Source: Eumeta japonica (lineage: Eukaryota > Arthropoda > Insecta > Lepidoptera > Psychidae). From it: a stretch of DNA of 64,000 bases. The stretch covers positions 62,001-126,000 of the forward strand of contig BGZK01001454.1 in the NCBI GenBank assembly GCA_005406025.1, written 5' to 3'. A program made the translations under genes and the position numbers. The notes beneath the pieces were generated by a model, which had not been told where the DNA came from, did not search any database, and worked only from the letters and a program-made list of their open reading frames with translations. Numbering within the stretch: the stretch's first letter is position 1; every line of letters begins with the position of its first letter. Shown here one piece after another: positions 14,301 to 29,300 of this stretch.

Positions 14301-17300
14301 ACTTGGTTCCAATTTACATAAATTATACAATATAATTGTTCGAATACTTAAACTGGAGAATAGCTGGACCGATTTTCATTTTCAATTTGTTGGATTTGTT
14401 TCCATTCCGATTAGAAAAATAATAGAAAAATATTTAAAAATTGACAAAAAAATAAAACGCATTCTATCATCATTATCACAATTTTGCATCACTACGCGGG
14501 TGAAACCGCGGGGCGCAGCTAGTGGGATCATAATTTTGTTAAATGTCTATTAAATAAAATATCTACAATGTTTAATCATTACTGCATTTTCCTTTTATAA
14601 TTTATTTACTTTTCTTTCCCAGGTCATTTGTTGCAGCATATTCAATCCATTCATATGTGTTCAATAGAACAGCAAAAAGTCACTGATCTCATGTAAACTG
14701 TGCAATTCACATTTCAAAAATAAATTATGGTTAGGACGTCACATTGCAGAACAGCATGTGAGTTGGCCAAAACTATTTATATTTGTAATAATTATACTAT
14801 CACAAACGTAACAGTTTTATCTGTGCAGTAAAGACATTATTGGAAAAGGATTCTGAATCTAAAACAATGGTTTTTAGAATTTTTGTCTCTCTTTTTGCAA
14901 TGGCTTTGCTTCATAGAAAAACTATTTAATAGATTTTGATGGGGTTTGTACAGTTTATTAGCTTCAGGTCCAATTTAAAATGTAAGCTGTCACATTGACG
15001 AAGTTTTGGGCATAAGGTAATATTGTATTATAACTAGTTTCATTTACCATTTGTATGTGCCTAAAAATGAATCGAATATTACAATTGAGATATGTCATTG
15101 TTATTCTTTTGTCTATTTCCACATTAGTACTAGTGTTACACATTTATATATGTTTAATATATGTACATATTTAATATGTACTCCTAATGAGGTCTTCTAA
15201 AAACCCATTTGTCAATTTGCCTTCAGAGGTTGAATGTGCTGTATTCCAAGTAATAAATAATGCACTTACTATTAAGCTACAGCCGATTTTGTAAGTTGAA
15301 TCATAGACATATGTTTATAACTGCCACAATCATTTTATGTCAGTTTTTTATTTTAGATTTTCCTTAAGGGTAGGTAATGGTTTCTGAGCAGTTGTGGCCT
15401 AGTAGTTAATTCATTGCATTCAAACCGGATAGTATTTGGTTCCATCCTAATATAGCTGACACAGGCGAATTGACCAATAAATTTTGAACTTAAGTCAAAT
15501 TACACCACACCTCCTACCTTAGAAAGCATGTTAAAATCAGACTAGGACATTGTGATCATATTGATGACAATAGTAATTAGCAGCCGTCTGCATTAGACCA
15601 GCAGATAAGGTTTAAAGGTCCAGGCCTCTACAAAAGATTGTGGGAGAGTATGCCTAGCAGTGAGGTGACAAAAACATATATGTAATCATTATAATGTTCA
15701 ATATATGTATATGTAGACCGCATTCATAGTTGTTTTATAATAAAAGTTATTAATACAAATTTCAGATTAAAAAGAATGAAAGCCAAAAAAACAACTCTGA
15801 AGCATGTGAAGACGTATTTAATGATGTTTTCAAACATTTAAAAGACTTAGATATGCAGAATGATATTTTGTCGCAAGCACTCGAAGCTACAGATGTCAGC
15901 CTAATTCCAGTAAGTAGTTGAAATAAAAAATTATATTTAACATTCTGTCTTCTTACAGCCTATAACTATTACAAGAATTTGATTCACTTATACAGAAAGT
16001 CTTTTTTATAATTACCACCCAATTAAATATGGTCGAACTCTGATTATGTCAAAAAGCAACAATGTTATTTTTTATCTATTGAAGCCAAGAACTAATTACA
16101 ATTGAATTGTTTCTTTAAAATATCTTAGTAATTTTAAATTTATTGCTACTAAGTTTTTTTTTCATTTTGACTTCATTTTTACAGGAAGTGGACATAGAGA
16201 AAATAAAAGTTTGTACATTAGATGAAAAAACTCTTTATCATTGTGATTTTTGTTCTAAAATGTTTCCAAAATTAAGTTTACTGAAAAGGCATTTACCAGT
16301 TCATGGAACTCAAAAGCCTTTTAAGGTAATTTTTATTTCAATCAATATTTTTAAATCAAATAGTTGAAACCAGTGTACTAATTGTCGTCAATTTCTCCCA
16401 ATTTCTTTTTTCAGTGTTTTTTATGCAGTATGAAATTTAGATATTCATCATCTTTACGGCTTCACGCCAAAGAACAGCATAATTTCAAGTATATATTTAA
16501 CTACATTTTTTTATTTAAGTATAAAGTTTTTGTATTAACCTAGCAAAATACGTTTTCAGAGACAAAAGCAACAGAAATGATATCTTTATCCAGCAGTTCG
16601 AAAAATATGTAAATAAAATGAAATCAAATCCTAATTTGTATAAAGACAAAAAAGTGGCATATAAAAAGGAAAAACTAAGTAATGCAAATGTGTCAAATAA
16701 AAATGTTCGAAATGAAAATCTGTCAATGCCTACTCTCAGTTCTTTGATAGAAAGTGAATTTCTAATGAAAGACTGCCCAAGAATCACTAGTAACCTTAAA
16801 GTTCAAACTCGGCTAACAGATACAACTAGTGCAGTTCAAAATACAGACTTGAGTGATATAGTGGTTGAAAAGCTTTCTGACAAGAAATTCAAAGATTGTT
16901 TAATTAAATTTGATTCCGCACAATCAATGAATGCATTTAATAACAAAAAAAGCAAGGAGAAAGTTAATATAATTGATAAGACCTGTACTACAAATGAAAA
17001 TTTTGTACATACTAGCATATCTAATCCTATTGATGATATTTTAGACAATGAAACATCACTAGATATATCTCTCAGTGACTTACCTGGAAACTGCAGTTTT
17101 GAAGATATATCATTGAGCGAAATAGATGTTCAAAGAATCGATACAAATGATTCAATAATTGAACAAAATTCAAAAGAACAAAACATGACAGTTAGTCCTT
17201 CAGCCACGGATAAAACTAAAAATTCTAACAATATTCAAAGTATAGACGTAATTAATGATTTTAGTAGTGTGAGAAATGATATTTTGCAGTGTAGATTAGG

Positions 17301-20300
17301 GAATAATTTTCAAGTAGATGAATTTGTAAATAAAAACACCGCAGACAGTATATTAAATGTCAAACACAGCATGGTAAATGACACCGGCAATAATAAATAT
17401 GTTGACATTAATTACATGGAACAATCTCCCAGAGAATCTAGTGGTTATAACGACTACGTGTTAGATGGTGCTCACTTGGCGAGCTTCCCGAATCAGATTT
17501 ATATCATAAATGACGAAGTCTATATTGGCCAATTAGTGACTATACAGAATATAGATGATGTCAAAGATGATCAAAGTATAACGCCAAGAAACGAAGAACT
17601 GCAAGAGCCAGTACAAGAAAATTACAATAACTATGCAAAAATTTAAATACTAGTAATACTGATACAGACGACATCCAAGACATTTTAGACTCCTTAAATA
17701 TAAAAGTAATTACAAATACTAGTGAAAATAAATCAATACAGAGGATAAGTGAAACTCTTTCGGATCATGTGCTTGTTGATCATACATATATTAAAACATT
17801 AAATCTACAAAATGCAAATAATCAGCAATCAGAGCTGGTCAACCTCAGTGCGTTTCCAAAAGACTCACAAGGTATCGATCAGTGTTTAAGAGTATCTAAG
17901 GAAATTAACGAAAATAATGGAAATTCATCACTTTATGCTAGAAATGGCATTAATGATACATTACCTAATAATCAGAGAGCAAATGTATATGAATTTCGAT
18001 CTTTTCATGAAATACAAGACTCTATGATGGAACTTGATATGACACAAAATCAAAAAGATTTGTTATCACATTTTCCTCAAAACGCCCAGTCTTTTCAAAT
18101 AAGTCAAAATGAATCTGCTTTTAGCACTGAAATGGTATTGCCAAACAACAATAATACAACAAGTACATTTACTGATGAAACAATGTTACAGATAAACAAT
18201 GATGCATGTACTTCTTCATGCTCAAATAAAAAAATATTACTTGATTTTAAGATAGCGCAAAATGATGAAGCTATTTCAGAAACACAATGTTCTTTGAATG
18301 AACAGACCTTAATATGCCAAAGTCCAATAATAAATATTGATAAAGTTAATTTACCCACAAATAATTATGTATCTATTTCTGGCAGTGAAGCGGAGACATT
18401 CTTACTCGATGTTGCACTAGACAGTGGAGGAATGTCAAAATCTCAGTGTTTAGTGGAAAGTCAATCACATATAAATAAAGGTCCATTCACTTGTAATAGT
18501 GAATTAATACTACAATTAGAAAACGCTACATATTCTTCTACCAATGAAGACCAAACATCTTTAAGTGATATTAATGTAACACAAAACAATCAAGTTGATT
18601 CACTAAATCTCCAGACTTTGACATACCAAAGTGCATCCTTGAGTGATGATCAATTGATATTACCAATAAACAATGATACACTTATTTCTGGTAGTGATAT
18701 GAAATCGTCCTCGGTTGATTTTAATAGAGGAGACAATAGTGAAACGACTAAACTAACTCAAACTAATGAACAATTAAAATCTGAACATCTACTGAAAGAA
18801 TCTATAAATCAAGTTATTTCTGTAAATTGTAATAAAGGAATGGCAGAACGAAACAACAATAAATGTATTTCTAACAATGAGAATCATGATTTCTTAGTTT
18901 TCTCTGATACGGCAATGAGTATGGAAGCTTCTGCAACATCTTTATGTTTATTGAAAGATTACAACCTGATGAGTCAAAATACATCCTTATGCAACGAGAA
19001 AACAGATGTTTCCATTTGTGATAATAACATCCAAAAAAAATCATTTAATTCTGATACAGTTCAAGCTAATGAGTCACTTTTTGAATCTCGAGTAAATCAA
19101 GATACATTCATCAATAATGGTGACGGAACAGTGGGGGAAAATATTAATGCATCTGCTTCTAATACTGCAACTCAAATGCCCCTGGTTGATTTTGATGTGG
19201 CACAAACAAGTCAAGAAATTTTACAATCATTGCTTTCAGACGAGCCCCTTCCCAGGTACGTTTGGATTTATTTATAACATATTAAATTGTTCTTGTTTTT
19301 GATTTGTGAATTTCGCATTTTTTTACTATATGTGTGGATTGATGTTAAAATAGATGTTGAATAGAATAGATGTTGTTACGTCATTATTATTTGTTGTACA
19401 TTTGAATGTAAGTTAGATACCTAAGAACGCCTACCTTATAGGAATAGTAGGTAATTCATTGTGTTTATTTTGTAATAATGAACAATCTCAGTACAATTTT
19501 TCTTTTTCATAAGCCAATTGAAATAAAGTAACTAGATTTTTGTTTGTTTTTGTGAATCATACATAAAATACCATTGTTGTCATTAATTTTGTAGTTGGTT
19601 TGCGTGTGTATTTTCTTAATATGTAGTTTTTATAATCTTTTGAGTTATTTATGTTCTTAAAAAAAAATAAGTAAGTTTATTTTACTTTGATTACGTTTTT
19701 AAGTTAAGTATAAAAAGTTATAGTATAGAGGTTTTCTTTATTTGGGTCAATAAAAGTGTAGTTAAATACTAATTCATTTAGGTTCTTATAAAACTGTATA
19801 AATGTAAATAAGTTATTTTCGTAACAGAAAGTTTTTTTTCTGTGTTTACGGTCAAAAGTAAAATAAAGTGTAAATAGTTATAGGTGTTTTGTTAATTTGT
19901 TTTAATAATAATACTTTTCTTATTAAGGTGTTAATATTTTGATTCGCATACGTTTGTTAGATTTTCTTTTGTTTAATTACGTTGTTTTTATTGTAATATA
20001 CCTGAAAAATACAAATCTAATGTAGCGCGTAGTTCTAGCGGAACTCGTGCTAAGAAAATTGCTAGAAGCCAAGAGTCTGAAGAGCACACTCCAAGCCGTT
20101 TGATTTTAAATGCCGAGCGCCTCACATCTTGAAGAGCAGCTGAGACTGAAGAACAAAGTCAAGCGTAGCGGTTTTTAGATGCTGAGCGTCACGCATCTCA
20201 AAGAGCTGCTGAGACTCAAGGGCAAACCGAAGCGCGTCTGATTTTAAATGCTAAGTGTCAAGCTGCTGAGACTCAAGGTCAAAGTCAAGCGCGGCGGCTT

Positions 20301-23300
20301 TTAGATGCCGAGTATCATACAGCTCAAAGAGCTGCTGAGACTCAAGGGTAAAACGAAGCGCGTCTGATTTTAAATGCTAAGCGTCAAGCTGCTGAGACTG
20401 AAGGTCAAACTCAAGCGCAGTGGCTTTTAGATGCCGAGTATCACACAGCTCAAAGAGCTGCTGAGACTCAAGGGCAAAACGAAGCGCGTCTGATTGTAAA
20501 TGCTAAGCGTCAAGCTGCTGAGACTGAAGGTCAAAGTCAAGCGCGGCGGCTTTTAGATGCCGAGTATCACACCGCTCAAAGAGTTGCTGAGACTCAAGGG
20601 CAAAACGAAGCGCGTCTGATTGTAAATGCTAAGCGTCAAGCTGCTGAGACTGAAGGTCAAAGTCAAGCGCGGCGGCTTTTAGTTGCCGAGTATCACACAG
20701 CTCAAAGAGCTGCTGAGACTCAAGGGCAAAACGAAGCGCATCGGATTTTAGATGTCGAGCGTCACGCAGCTCTGAGAGATGCCGAGACCTTGGAACAAAG
20801 TCAAGAACAGCGACGATTAGACGCCAAACGTCACGCATCTCATAGGGCTGCTGAAACATTATAGCAAATTCGGGTACGTTGGCTTTTAGAAGCTGAGCGT
20901 CATGCGTCATTGATTGCTGCAGAGTCCCATGAAGGATCGCAAAGAAGACGTGTTTTAAATACTGAATGGCAGTTGTAAAAGAGAAGGTCATTTACACGTA
21001 GTGCATGGGATGCTTTTGGTTATGGCCCTCAATTATATTAATCATCGATTAATTTTTATAGGGCGAATGTATAAAAAATGTACATATTCTGAAGCACTAA
21101 AATGGAAAGAGGAAACTCCGGGTATGTGTTGGTCTGGTGGTAAAATTTCACTTCCATCCCTTGGTGTGCCAAAGGAACCTCTATAATCTTTACTTTTGTA
21201 TGACTGTATTGAACCATTTCGTTTTTTGAACAGAATAAGTAAACACAATTATTATTTTCAAATGACATCCTTTGGAGTAGGTAATGAAGATGTTATGCCC
21301 GGATTTTCCCCTACAATTTACAATCCAAGGACAGATCTATCATAGGATGGTTATTTACTGTGTATAGATGATCACCCAAAATTTTTGCAGATTTGCTTTA
21401 TGGGAGACGAAAATAGCGAAGTTGGTCGCAGGTGCCAAAATATTCAAGGAGTTGAAAGAGATATCGTTTTAAAAATTCAAAGAATATTGCATGATCATAA
21501 CAGCGTCATTAACAATTTCAAAACTGCGTTAGAAAGAATGCCGGGAGAATAGTACAAGTTGGTTATGCATCCTGACCGTACGCCAAGTGGGGAAACATGA
21601 AAGACGGCATAATGCACCATTAATCAATGAAGTCGCAGCCGTGGTATCTGGCGAATAGTCTACTTCCCGTTATATTATTTTACACACCCGTAACGACACA
21701 TTAACCAGGGTACCAGACACACACAAATGTTATGACGCGCTGCAATATCCGCAAATATTCAGCAAGGGGCAGGAGGGGTGTTACTTTCAAATACCTCAAA
21801 TCAGTCCTGTGACAGGCTTGCCCTTACCCAACAAAAAAATATCATGCATGGATTTTTATGCTTATCGTATCATGACTCGAGAAAATGATTTCTATATAGT
21901 ATCACGATGCAGACAACTGGACAATCAGTTTTATGTTGACATGTACGTAAAAGTTGAAAGCGAACTATTAAGTTACATATTATTAAAACAAAGCAAATTA
22001 AGATCGGAAAACTACATTCATCTTCAAGATGCTGTAGCAAATAACGGTAATATTAATTCTAATAATTCAGGTAAAATGGTTATTTTACTGTCTTCGTTTG
22101 TAAATAGCCCCAGATATTTGCACGAATACGCTCAAGAGGCGTTTGCTTATGGTCGCCCTTATTTATTTATCACCTGTACCCAAGTTGGCCTGAAATAGTT
22201 GATGAGTTGCTGCCGGGACAAAGTGCGATAGATAGACACGATATAGTTGCAAGAGTTTTTAGATTGAAAGTTAAAAAGCTAATTACTGTTATTAACAAAA
22301 GAAAAATATTCGGAGAAATATTGTGTTTTATGTATTCGATAGAATAGCAAAAGCACGGCCTACCGCACGTGCATATTTTAGTGTGGTTAAAAAAGAAATT
22401 GAGGCCTGATCAAATAAAATCATCTACGTTAAAATACTGGATCCAAATAATACTAGTCACTGCATGAAATAATTGTTAAAAATATGACCCATGGTCCATA
22501 CGGTCTGAAAATCCTCAATCGCCTTGCATGAAGTATGGGCAAATGCACTAAAAATATCCTCGCAAGCTTATTAAAAATACTGTCCACAATGATAACGGAT
22601 ATCCGCTGTATCGTAGAAAGACACCAGCAGACGGAGGTCGAACAGCATCTGTAAAACTCCGAAATGGTAGTTACGTTACTATAGATAATGGTTGGATGAT
22701 TCCTTGTTCGCAAGTTTATATATATATCGAGGCTTACAGTTCATGGCGTGCTATGAAATGTTTCTGGAAGTATATTAATAAAGGTAGCGACCAAGCTATT
22801 TTCAATTTCAGAAACACAGAGGCTGCTAATCCCATAGATGAAGTACGTACATATCAGTCAGATCGTTATGTCAGTAGGAATGAAGCTGTATGGTGGCTCT
22901 TAGGATTCCCGTTACACGAGAGGCACCCAACCGTCACACACCTAAATGTGCATCTATAAAATGGAGAAGGTGTCTATTGAAAATAATTTTCAAGAAAGAT
23001 TATCTTCTCCAAAAACGATACTTACTGCTTTTTTTAACCTCTGTACCAAAGATGAATTTGCATGAACTTTTCTCAATCTAGAGGTCCCGAGATATTACAT
23101 TTGGAACACAAGAAGAGACTGGAGAAGTCGAATTTAAGGAGTACCTGTTCAGAATTGGCCTGGTGTCAAATCTGTAAATTATTTAGGTCGAGTATACACG
23201 GTTCATGTTAGTAATATGGAATGCTTTTGTTTAAGAATACTTTTACACCATGTGCGTGGCTCAACCTTTTTCAAAGATCTTAAAAAGCTCAATAATCGAG

Positions 23301-26300
23301 AATTTTCGACATTTCAAGATGTATGTAAGGCAAGAGGGCTATTAGAGAATGATAATCAGTGGGATATAACTCTGGAAGAGGCTGCACAATGCAAATCTGC
23401 GCCCAAGGTGAGAGAGCTTTTCGCTATATTAATAGCGACATATGGATTTTTAAACCCTCAAGGATTGAGGAAAAAGTATATAAACAATATGGCGGATGAT
23501 ATTTTACACAGATCGCAAGAACAGAATCCGAGTGCTTCATACAATGATTTAATTTACAATGACGCGTTAACAAAAGTTGAAGATCAAGTGATTACTATTA
23601 CTGGAAAAGATTTATTCGATTTTAGAATGAGCAGACCACAAAAAATTAGAGAAGTTAGTAGTGATATAATGCGAGAACTAGATTACGATACTGTTTCTTT
23701 AATGCAACAAATAACAGAAACACTTCCACTTTCCACAAATAACAGAAACCCTTCCACTTCCACTACTGAATTCAAAGCAAAAAATAGTTTGTCACAATAA
23801 TTAAAAAAGTTAACAGTGGCCAAGGAAAGCTTCTTTGTTTTCCAAGGAAAACCAGTTCGTCCTAGAACATCTAAAAATAACAAACCGTTCTCTTTGGATG
23901 CTCCAGGAGGAACTGGCAAAACTTACATTTTAAATTTATTATTAGACCAAAGCCAGAAAGATAAAAGAATTGCTCTTGCAGTAGCTTCCTCTGGAATAGC
24001 TACTACATTACTTAGTGGGGGACGAATAGCGCACTCAGTTCTAAAACTACCATTGAATTTAAGTCATATGGAAATGCCAGTATGTAACATTAGCAAAAAC
24101 AGTGAGTGCGGAAGAATGTTACAGCAGTGTAAGCTGTTGGTTTGAGATAAATGTACGATATCCCACAAAAGAGCAATCGAAGCACAATGAAGAATATCAA
24201 TATCAAAGGCAACCAGGATATCATGGGATGAATGCTGGTGACTTTAGCTGGTGATGGAATTTAGCTGGTGACTTTAGACAGACTCTTCCAGTTGTTACTA
24301 GGGGTACCCCGGCAGATGAAATAAATGTCTTTTTAAAAGCATCTGTATTGTGGGTACACATAAAATAGTTTTGTCTCACTACAAATGTTCGAGTACACAA
24401 TTATTCGCAAACAGAGTAATATGCAGCTGCTCTTCTAAAAATCACAGAAGATTGTATGCCAACTGACAATAACGACATGATTACACTGAGATGTGAGTTC
24501 TGTCAAATTTTCGATAGTACAGATCAGAATAGACATTATTTTTTAGGTAAAAATAATGTCTATTCTGATCTTCAAATAAATATGGGTAAACGAGAATGGC
24601 TGTGTGAAAGCGCAATTTTGGCGCCAACTAATGAGCTAGTTAATCAAGTAAACGAACGAATCATGTCAGAGGTGGAGGGGTATGTTATCGAATATGTCTC
24701 AGTGGACAATGTTACAGACACTGGACATGTCACATCATACCCTATAGAGTTCCTCAACTCTAGAATTATCAGGAGTGCCTTCCCATAAGTTGAGGCTGAA
24801 AGTTGGTGTTTTAGTCCTATTAATGAGAAATCTTGATGCGCCAAGGCTGTGTAATGGTACACGGCTACAAATTATACATCTGAGGCACAAGATTATAAAA
24901 GCTACAATCATGACTAGAATGACAAAAGGAGAAAGTGTTTTGATTCCCCGTATTCTAATAATTCCGACTGATTTACCATTTCAATTTAAAAGAGTGCAGT
25001 TTCCCCTGAAAGCAACATTTGCAATAACAATTAACAAAGCTCAAGGACAGATGCTTAAAGTTGCGGAAGTTAATTTAGAAAATAGTTGTTTTTTCCATGG
25101 ACAACTTTACGTGGCATGTTCACGAGTATCAAATCCACAAAATCTCTATGTTTTGGCAAAGATGGGAAAACAAAAAACATAGTTTATAAAAAAGTACCTG
25201 AATAAGCTTATTAAAGTATTTATATAAGTAAATCTTATGTACTTATATAAATACTTTAACAAGCTTTTTGCAGTGAAGCCAGCAAATAACTTATTAAAGT
25301 ATTTATATGTATGTATTTTATTTGTAAAATAATTAGGCTAAATAATTAAAAATGCTACCCAAAGTCACCATTCCACGCGGACGAAGTCGCGGGCACAACT
25401 AGTGTATATATATAATAACGAAAGTATTTATAATGTTCATAGTAGATTTTTCATTGTATTATTTTTCTATATACAGTGTTTCACTGTCATCCATTTCAAA
25501 AAAGGAACAGATTAGTGATACATTGGGAGATGCCGATGAAGAAAAAATTCTGTTGGTGAGTACTTAGTTTATAAATAGCAAATTTGATTTTGGATGTCAA
25601 CATATTTATTTTTATATATCATAAATTAAAGTAAGATAAATAAGCAAAGTCATTTTTTGTAAGATAAAAATGTGCTTATATAGCCTTTTCCATATCTCAT
25701 CATCACACCAGCCATATAACTTCTTAACTTTCCACTATAAAAATTAAACATTACATATAGTAGTAATTATTGTTTTTTAATTAAAATCATCATAGTATAT
25801 TAAATATGTATATATTAAAAACAGTGCAGTTGAGTGACCCATAAATCATGTTTTCTTAACAGAATTGTCCCAAGTCTCTCCCAAATGCTATAAAATTTCA
25901 AAAATATACAGATTTTAATGTGTTATGCTGAAAAATTTTCTTTGAATGTCATTAATATACTTATTCAGACTACAAGCATGCATATTTAGATATATCCATT
26001 ATTTACTTTGATTCAAAAGAACAAGCCTTGAGTTTCTAAAAGAATTTATTAATGACTTACTTCAACTGTAATTTCATTACCTACGAAATAAAGATATTAT
26101 TGATTTAATTTTGTTTTCATGATGTGTTGCATAAGCCAAGTAATTTTATAGTTTTTTTCCAGGCTTGTGTCTTTTTTTAAATTGTCATTGTTTCCTTTTT
26201 TTAATTATTGCTATACTTTTAATTCTATCTTGTTTTATTTAATTGATGTGCTTTTGTTTCATTTTAAAAATTCAAATTCAAAATATCTTTATTTCATAGG

Positions 26301-29300
26301 GTACAAAATAACACTTGAAATACTTCATAATTTTTTGCGAATTTACACTTTACCGCTCGTTTGGAAGGCAGTTTTCCCTCAAGAAGAACAAGCAAAAAAC
26401 TTAAGGGTAGCTCTTTTCTAATTTGCACATACATAGCCAAAACAAATACAGAACCATTAAGAACGAAACAGTCCCGTAAGAAGTCGAGCCGCTTATGCCC
26501 ATGGATATTTGTCTTCTAAATATTAAGAAATTGTATAATACTCTTTTACCGAGTGATTATTTAATAACACTTAAATTTATATAGGGGTAAATCTTGTATA
26601 TCTACAGGAACCTTATTGAACATGCGCACAGAGCCCTCTAAATGAATTTGTGACTTTACTTAGTCGACTAACATGTGAAATCAGTTTGTTTTATTTCTGG
26701 TATTGAGTTTATGTCGACTACTATTTCTTTTAATCATTTCTAATTTTTTACATATAATAAATTTTCATAAATGAATTGAGATACCAGGGTTAAAATTCCA
26801 ATTTCCTTAAACTTATTTCTAAGAGATGCACAAGGTCCGAGTTTGTAAATTGCGCGAACGGCCCGCTTCTGCAACACGAAAACTATGAATATCCGCGGCG
26901 TTTCCCCAGAGCAAGATGCCATAACATGATTAGTCATTGTTTTGAACTCTACTTATTCACTTCTAGATAGTGACTATGTACATAATCGGATTATACGATC
27001 TATTTTCAGTATGATTTTTAAGCATGTATGACAGTTACGACTTTTTACACAAATTCTGGCAGTCTGTGTTAGATGAAATAATATAAGGATTTTAACTATA
27101 CTGTATACATCTAGATCTGTTCAGAGATTTAGAAGTTATAATACAATAAAGAAACACACTGATGAACCTTGCAAACATACAATTATTTTTCTATTTGTAC
27201 TCTATAATCTCTTGTCCTTCCGCTAAGCCCTTTGTCGATCTACTAAATTAACATTAAAATATGTATGAAGTTGAGCACAAGGTTGTAATATGATAACATG
27301 ACCCAACTCAACTATCAGCCAATTGCTTGGTCTGAGGTTTGTGTATTTCATAGTTGCTCTTATTACTTATTTAAGCTTTAATATGTCTATTTTCAGAAAC
27401 TGCTATCTAGGAGAAACTTGAAATATATGATGCAGTCTGATGAAGGTCATTTTTCGTGTGACCTTTGTCTCGCTAAATTTGTCAGGAAAACACATCTTAA
27501 TGATCATAAAAAAATACATGAAAGAAATGCACTATGGATCTGTGACATGTGTAACAAAGTGTTTTCATCTGAGAAAAGTATCACACTCCACATTAAGTAC
27601 CATGACAAAAAACAAACACAGTGCAAGGTATGAATATTTATGTTTACCAGTGTTAACTAAACCCAAATTTCTGAATATGGTATAACAATTGGCAAAGCAC
27701 TTAATTTTTTTGGAACGAAGTTCCTTATCGTACGATACGCCGCGAAGAGCTTGCCCGCAAAAAAAAAAAACGTTATTATATTATCATTGATATTAATTAT
27801 TATCTATAAGTAGATATAATTAAATAATATTAGAATTTCATAAAAAAAAAATCAGTTTGTTTGCAATTTCATTTATACTTATTTAAGCCTGTTTTTTTAA
27901 TATTATAGCTTATAGTAAACATCTACTAAAAAGGGAAAGGAACTTCGTTCAACCGGGTCTCCCCAAGACACCACCTGTCCTTGTTTTTCTTTGATTTTGC
28001 CTATGTTAAAATTATCTTATATTATTAGCACTGCTTGAACATAAAAATGTCCTATGTAACCTAGTAGTATTTTTTTTCTTCATATTAACAGTCCCATGTC
28101 TATCCAGGATCAAGCTAATTTGAAATAAAAATGCAATTTAAAAAATTGTGAGATATATGTTTACACATTTGTTTTCTACCAAAAGAATACTCTACACAAA
28201 AAAGTCCCCAAAAGAACATTAAGTTTCAAGTACTTATTTTTACACAGATAAATATACTAGATAAAGTAAATGTTGGCATTAAAAACCTTTTATCTAATTT
28301 ATTCAGAAGTTTAAATTTTATGTATTGCATGTTTGGATATAGCTGACAGACTACCAAATTTTCTAAAATTATTATTAAGCCTTCATATTTCTGCACAATT
28401 ATTGTCTTATTAATAATAAATGTATTGTAATGAAGGATCCACAATTTTATTATTGTTTTATGACTATTGGAATATTAACAATAGTCACAATACAATATTG
28501 AACTGATAGAATATTTCAATAAGATTATTTACATTCAATCATGTATATAAACTTATGGAACAGGAAATAGTGAATCAAATTCTATTTTTGTATTTTATTT
28601 ATGGGATAGGATTTCTATAAACAATGTTTTCTTGTTTTATATATTTTATTTATATATAGCGATGCACATTGAAGGTAAGAAAACGAATACTAAAAACCAC
28701 AGTACATACACGGGTGCCACCTTTTGGCAAAAATGTGAACTAAAATAGTGTTACCTAATTAATTTAAATTTTCTTATAATTTCAACACTCCCACAAAAAT
28801 TTAACTCTCTTCAAAAACTAAATAAGGAAACTTAACAATTATTAAACAAAATCTGATCCCTCAAATAGGTAAAAGTTTGAGTGGGTAATGCTTTGGTTAA
28901 AATATCTGCTAATTGATTTTCACTAGGAACATAATTAATTTTAATCAGACCCAACTCAACTTTTTCTCTAATAAAATTATACTTGACATCTATGTGTTTG
29001 GTTCTTTTATGATAAACAGGATTGTTAATCAGTTTTATGGCACTCTGATTATCAACATACATAGTTACACATTCACAACTTTCACCTAATTCTAATAATA
29101 GTTGCTGTAACCACAGTATTTCTTTGGCAGTTTCGCATGAAGCCACAAACTCTGCTTCAGTTGTGGAGAGCAATGGTCTTTTGTTTTGGCTGGACCAGGT
29201 AATTGGACCATCATTCATGATAAAAATATAACCAGTTGTAGACTTACGAGTATCAACATCGCTTGCAAAATCAGAATCAGAATAACCAATTAAACCATTA

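Larger units (their letters stand above)
19900..25402 (+). mobile_element. Large decayed autonomous Helitron in intron 8
   Basis: The 3' end has a hairpin (GCGGACGAAGTCGC) and CTAG at 25399-25402, followed by T. The 5' boundary is not clear; the coding remnant begins near 20030. Components in order: a tandem-repeat N-terminal region, Helitron-like N domain, HUH Rep domain, linker and PIF1-type helicase, all on the + strand and broken by stops and shifts. It is the longest single insertion in the zinc-finger gene. Confidence 0.85.
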
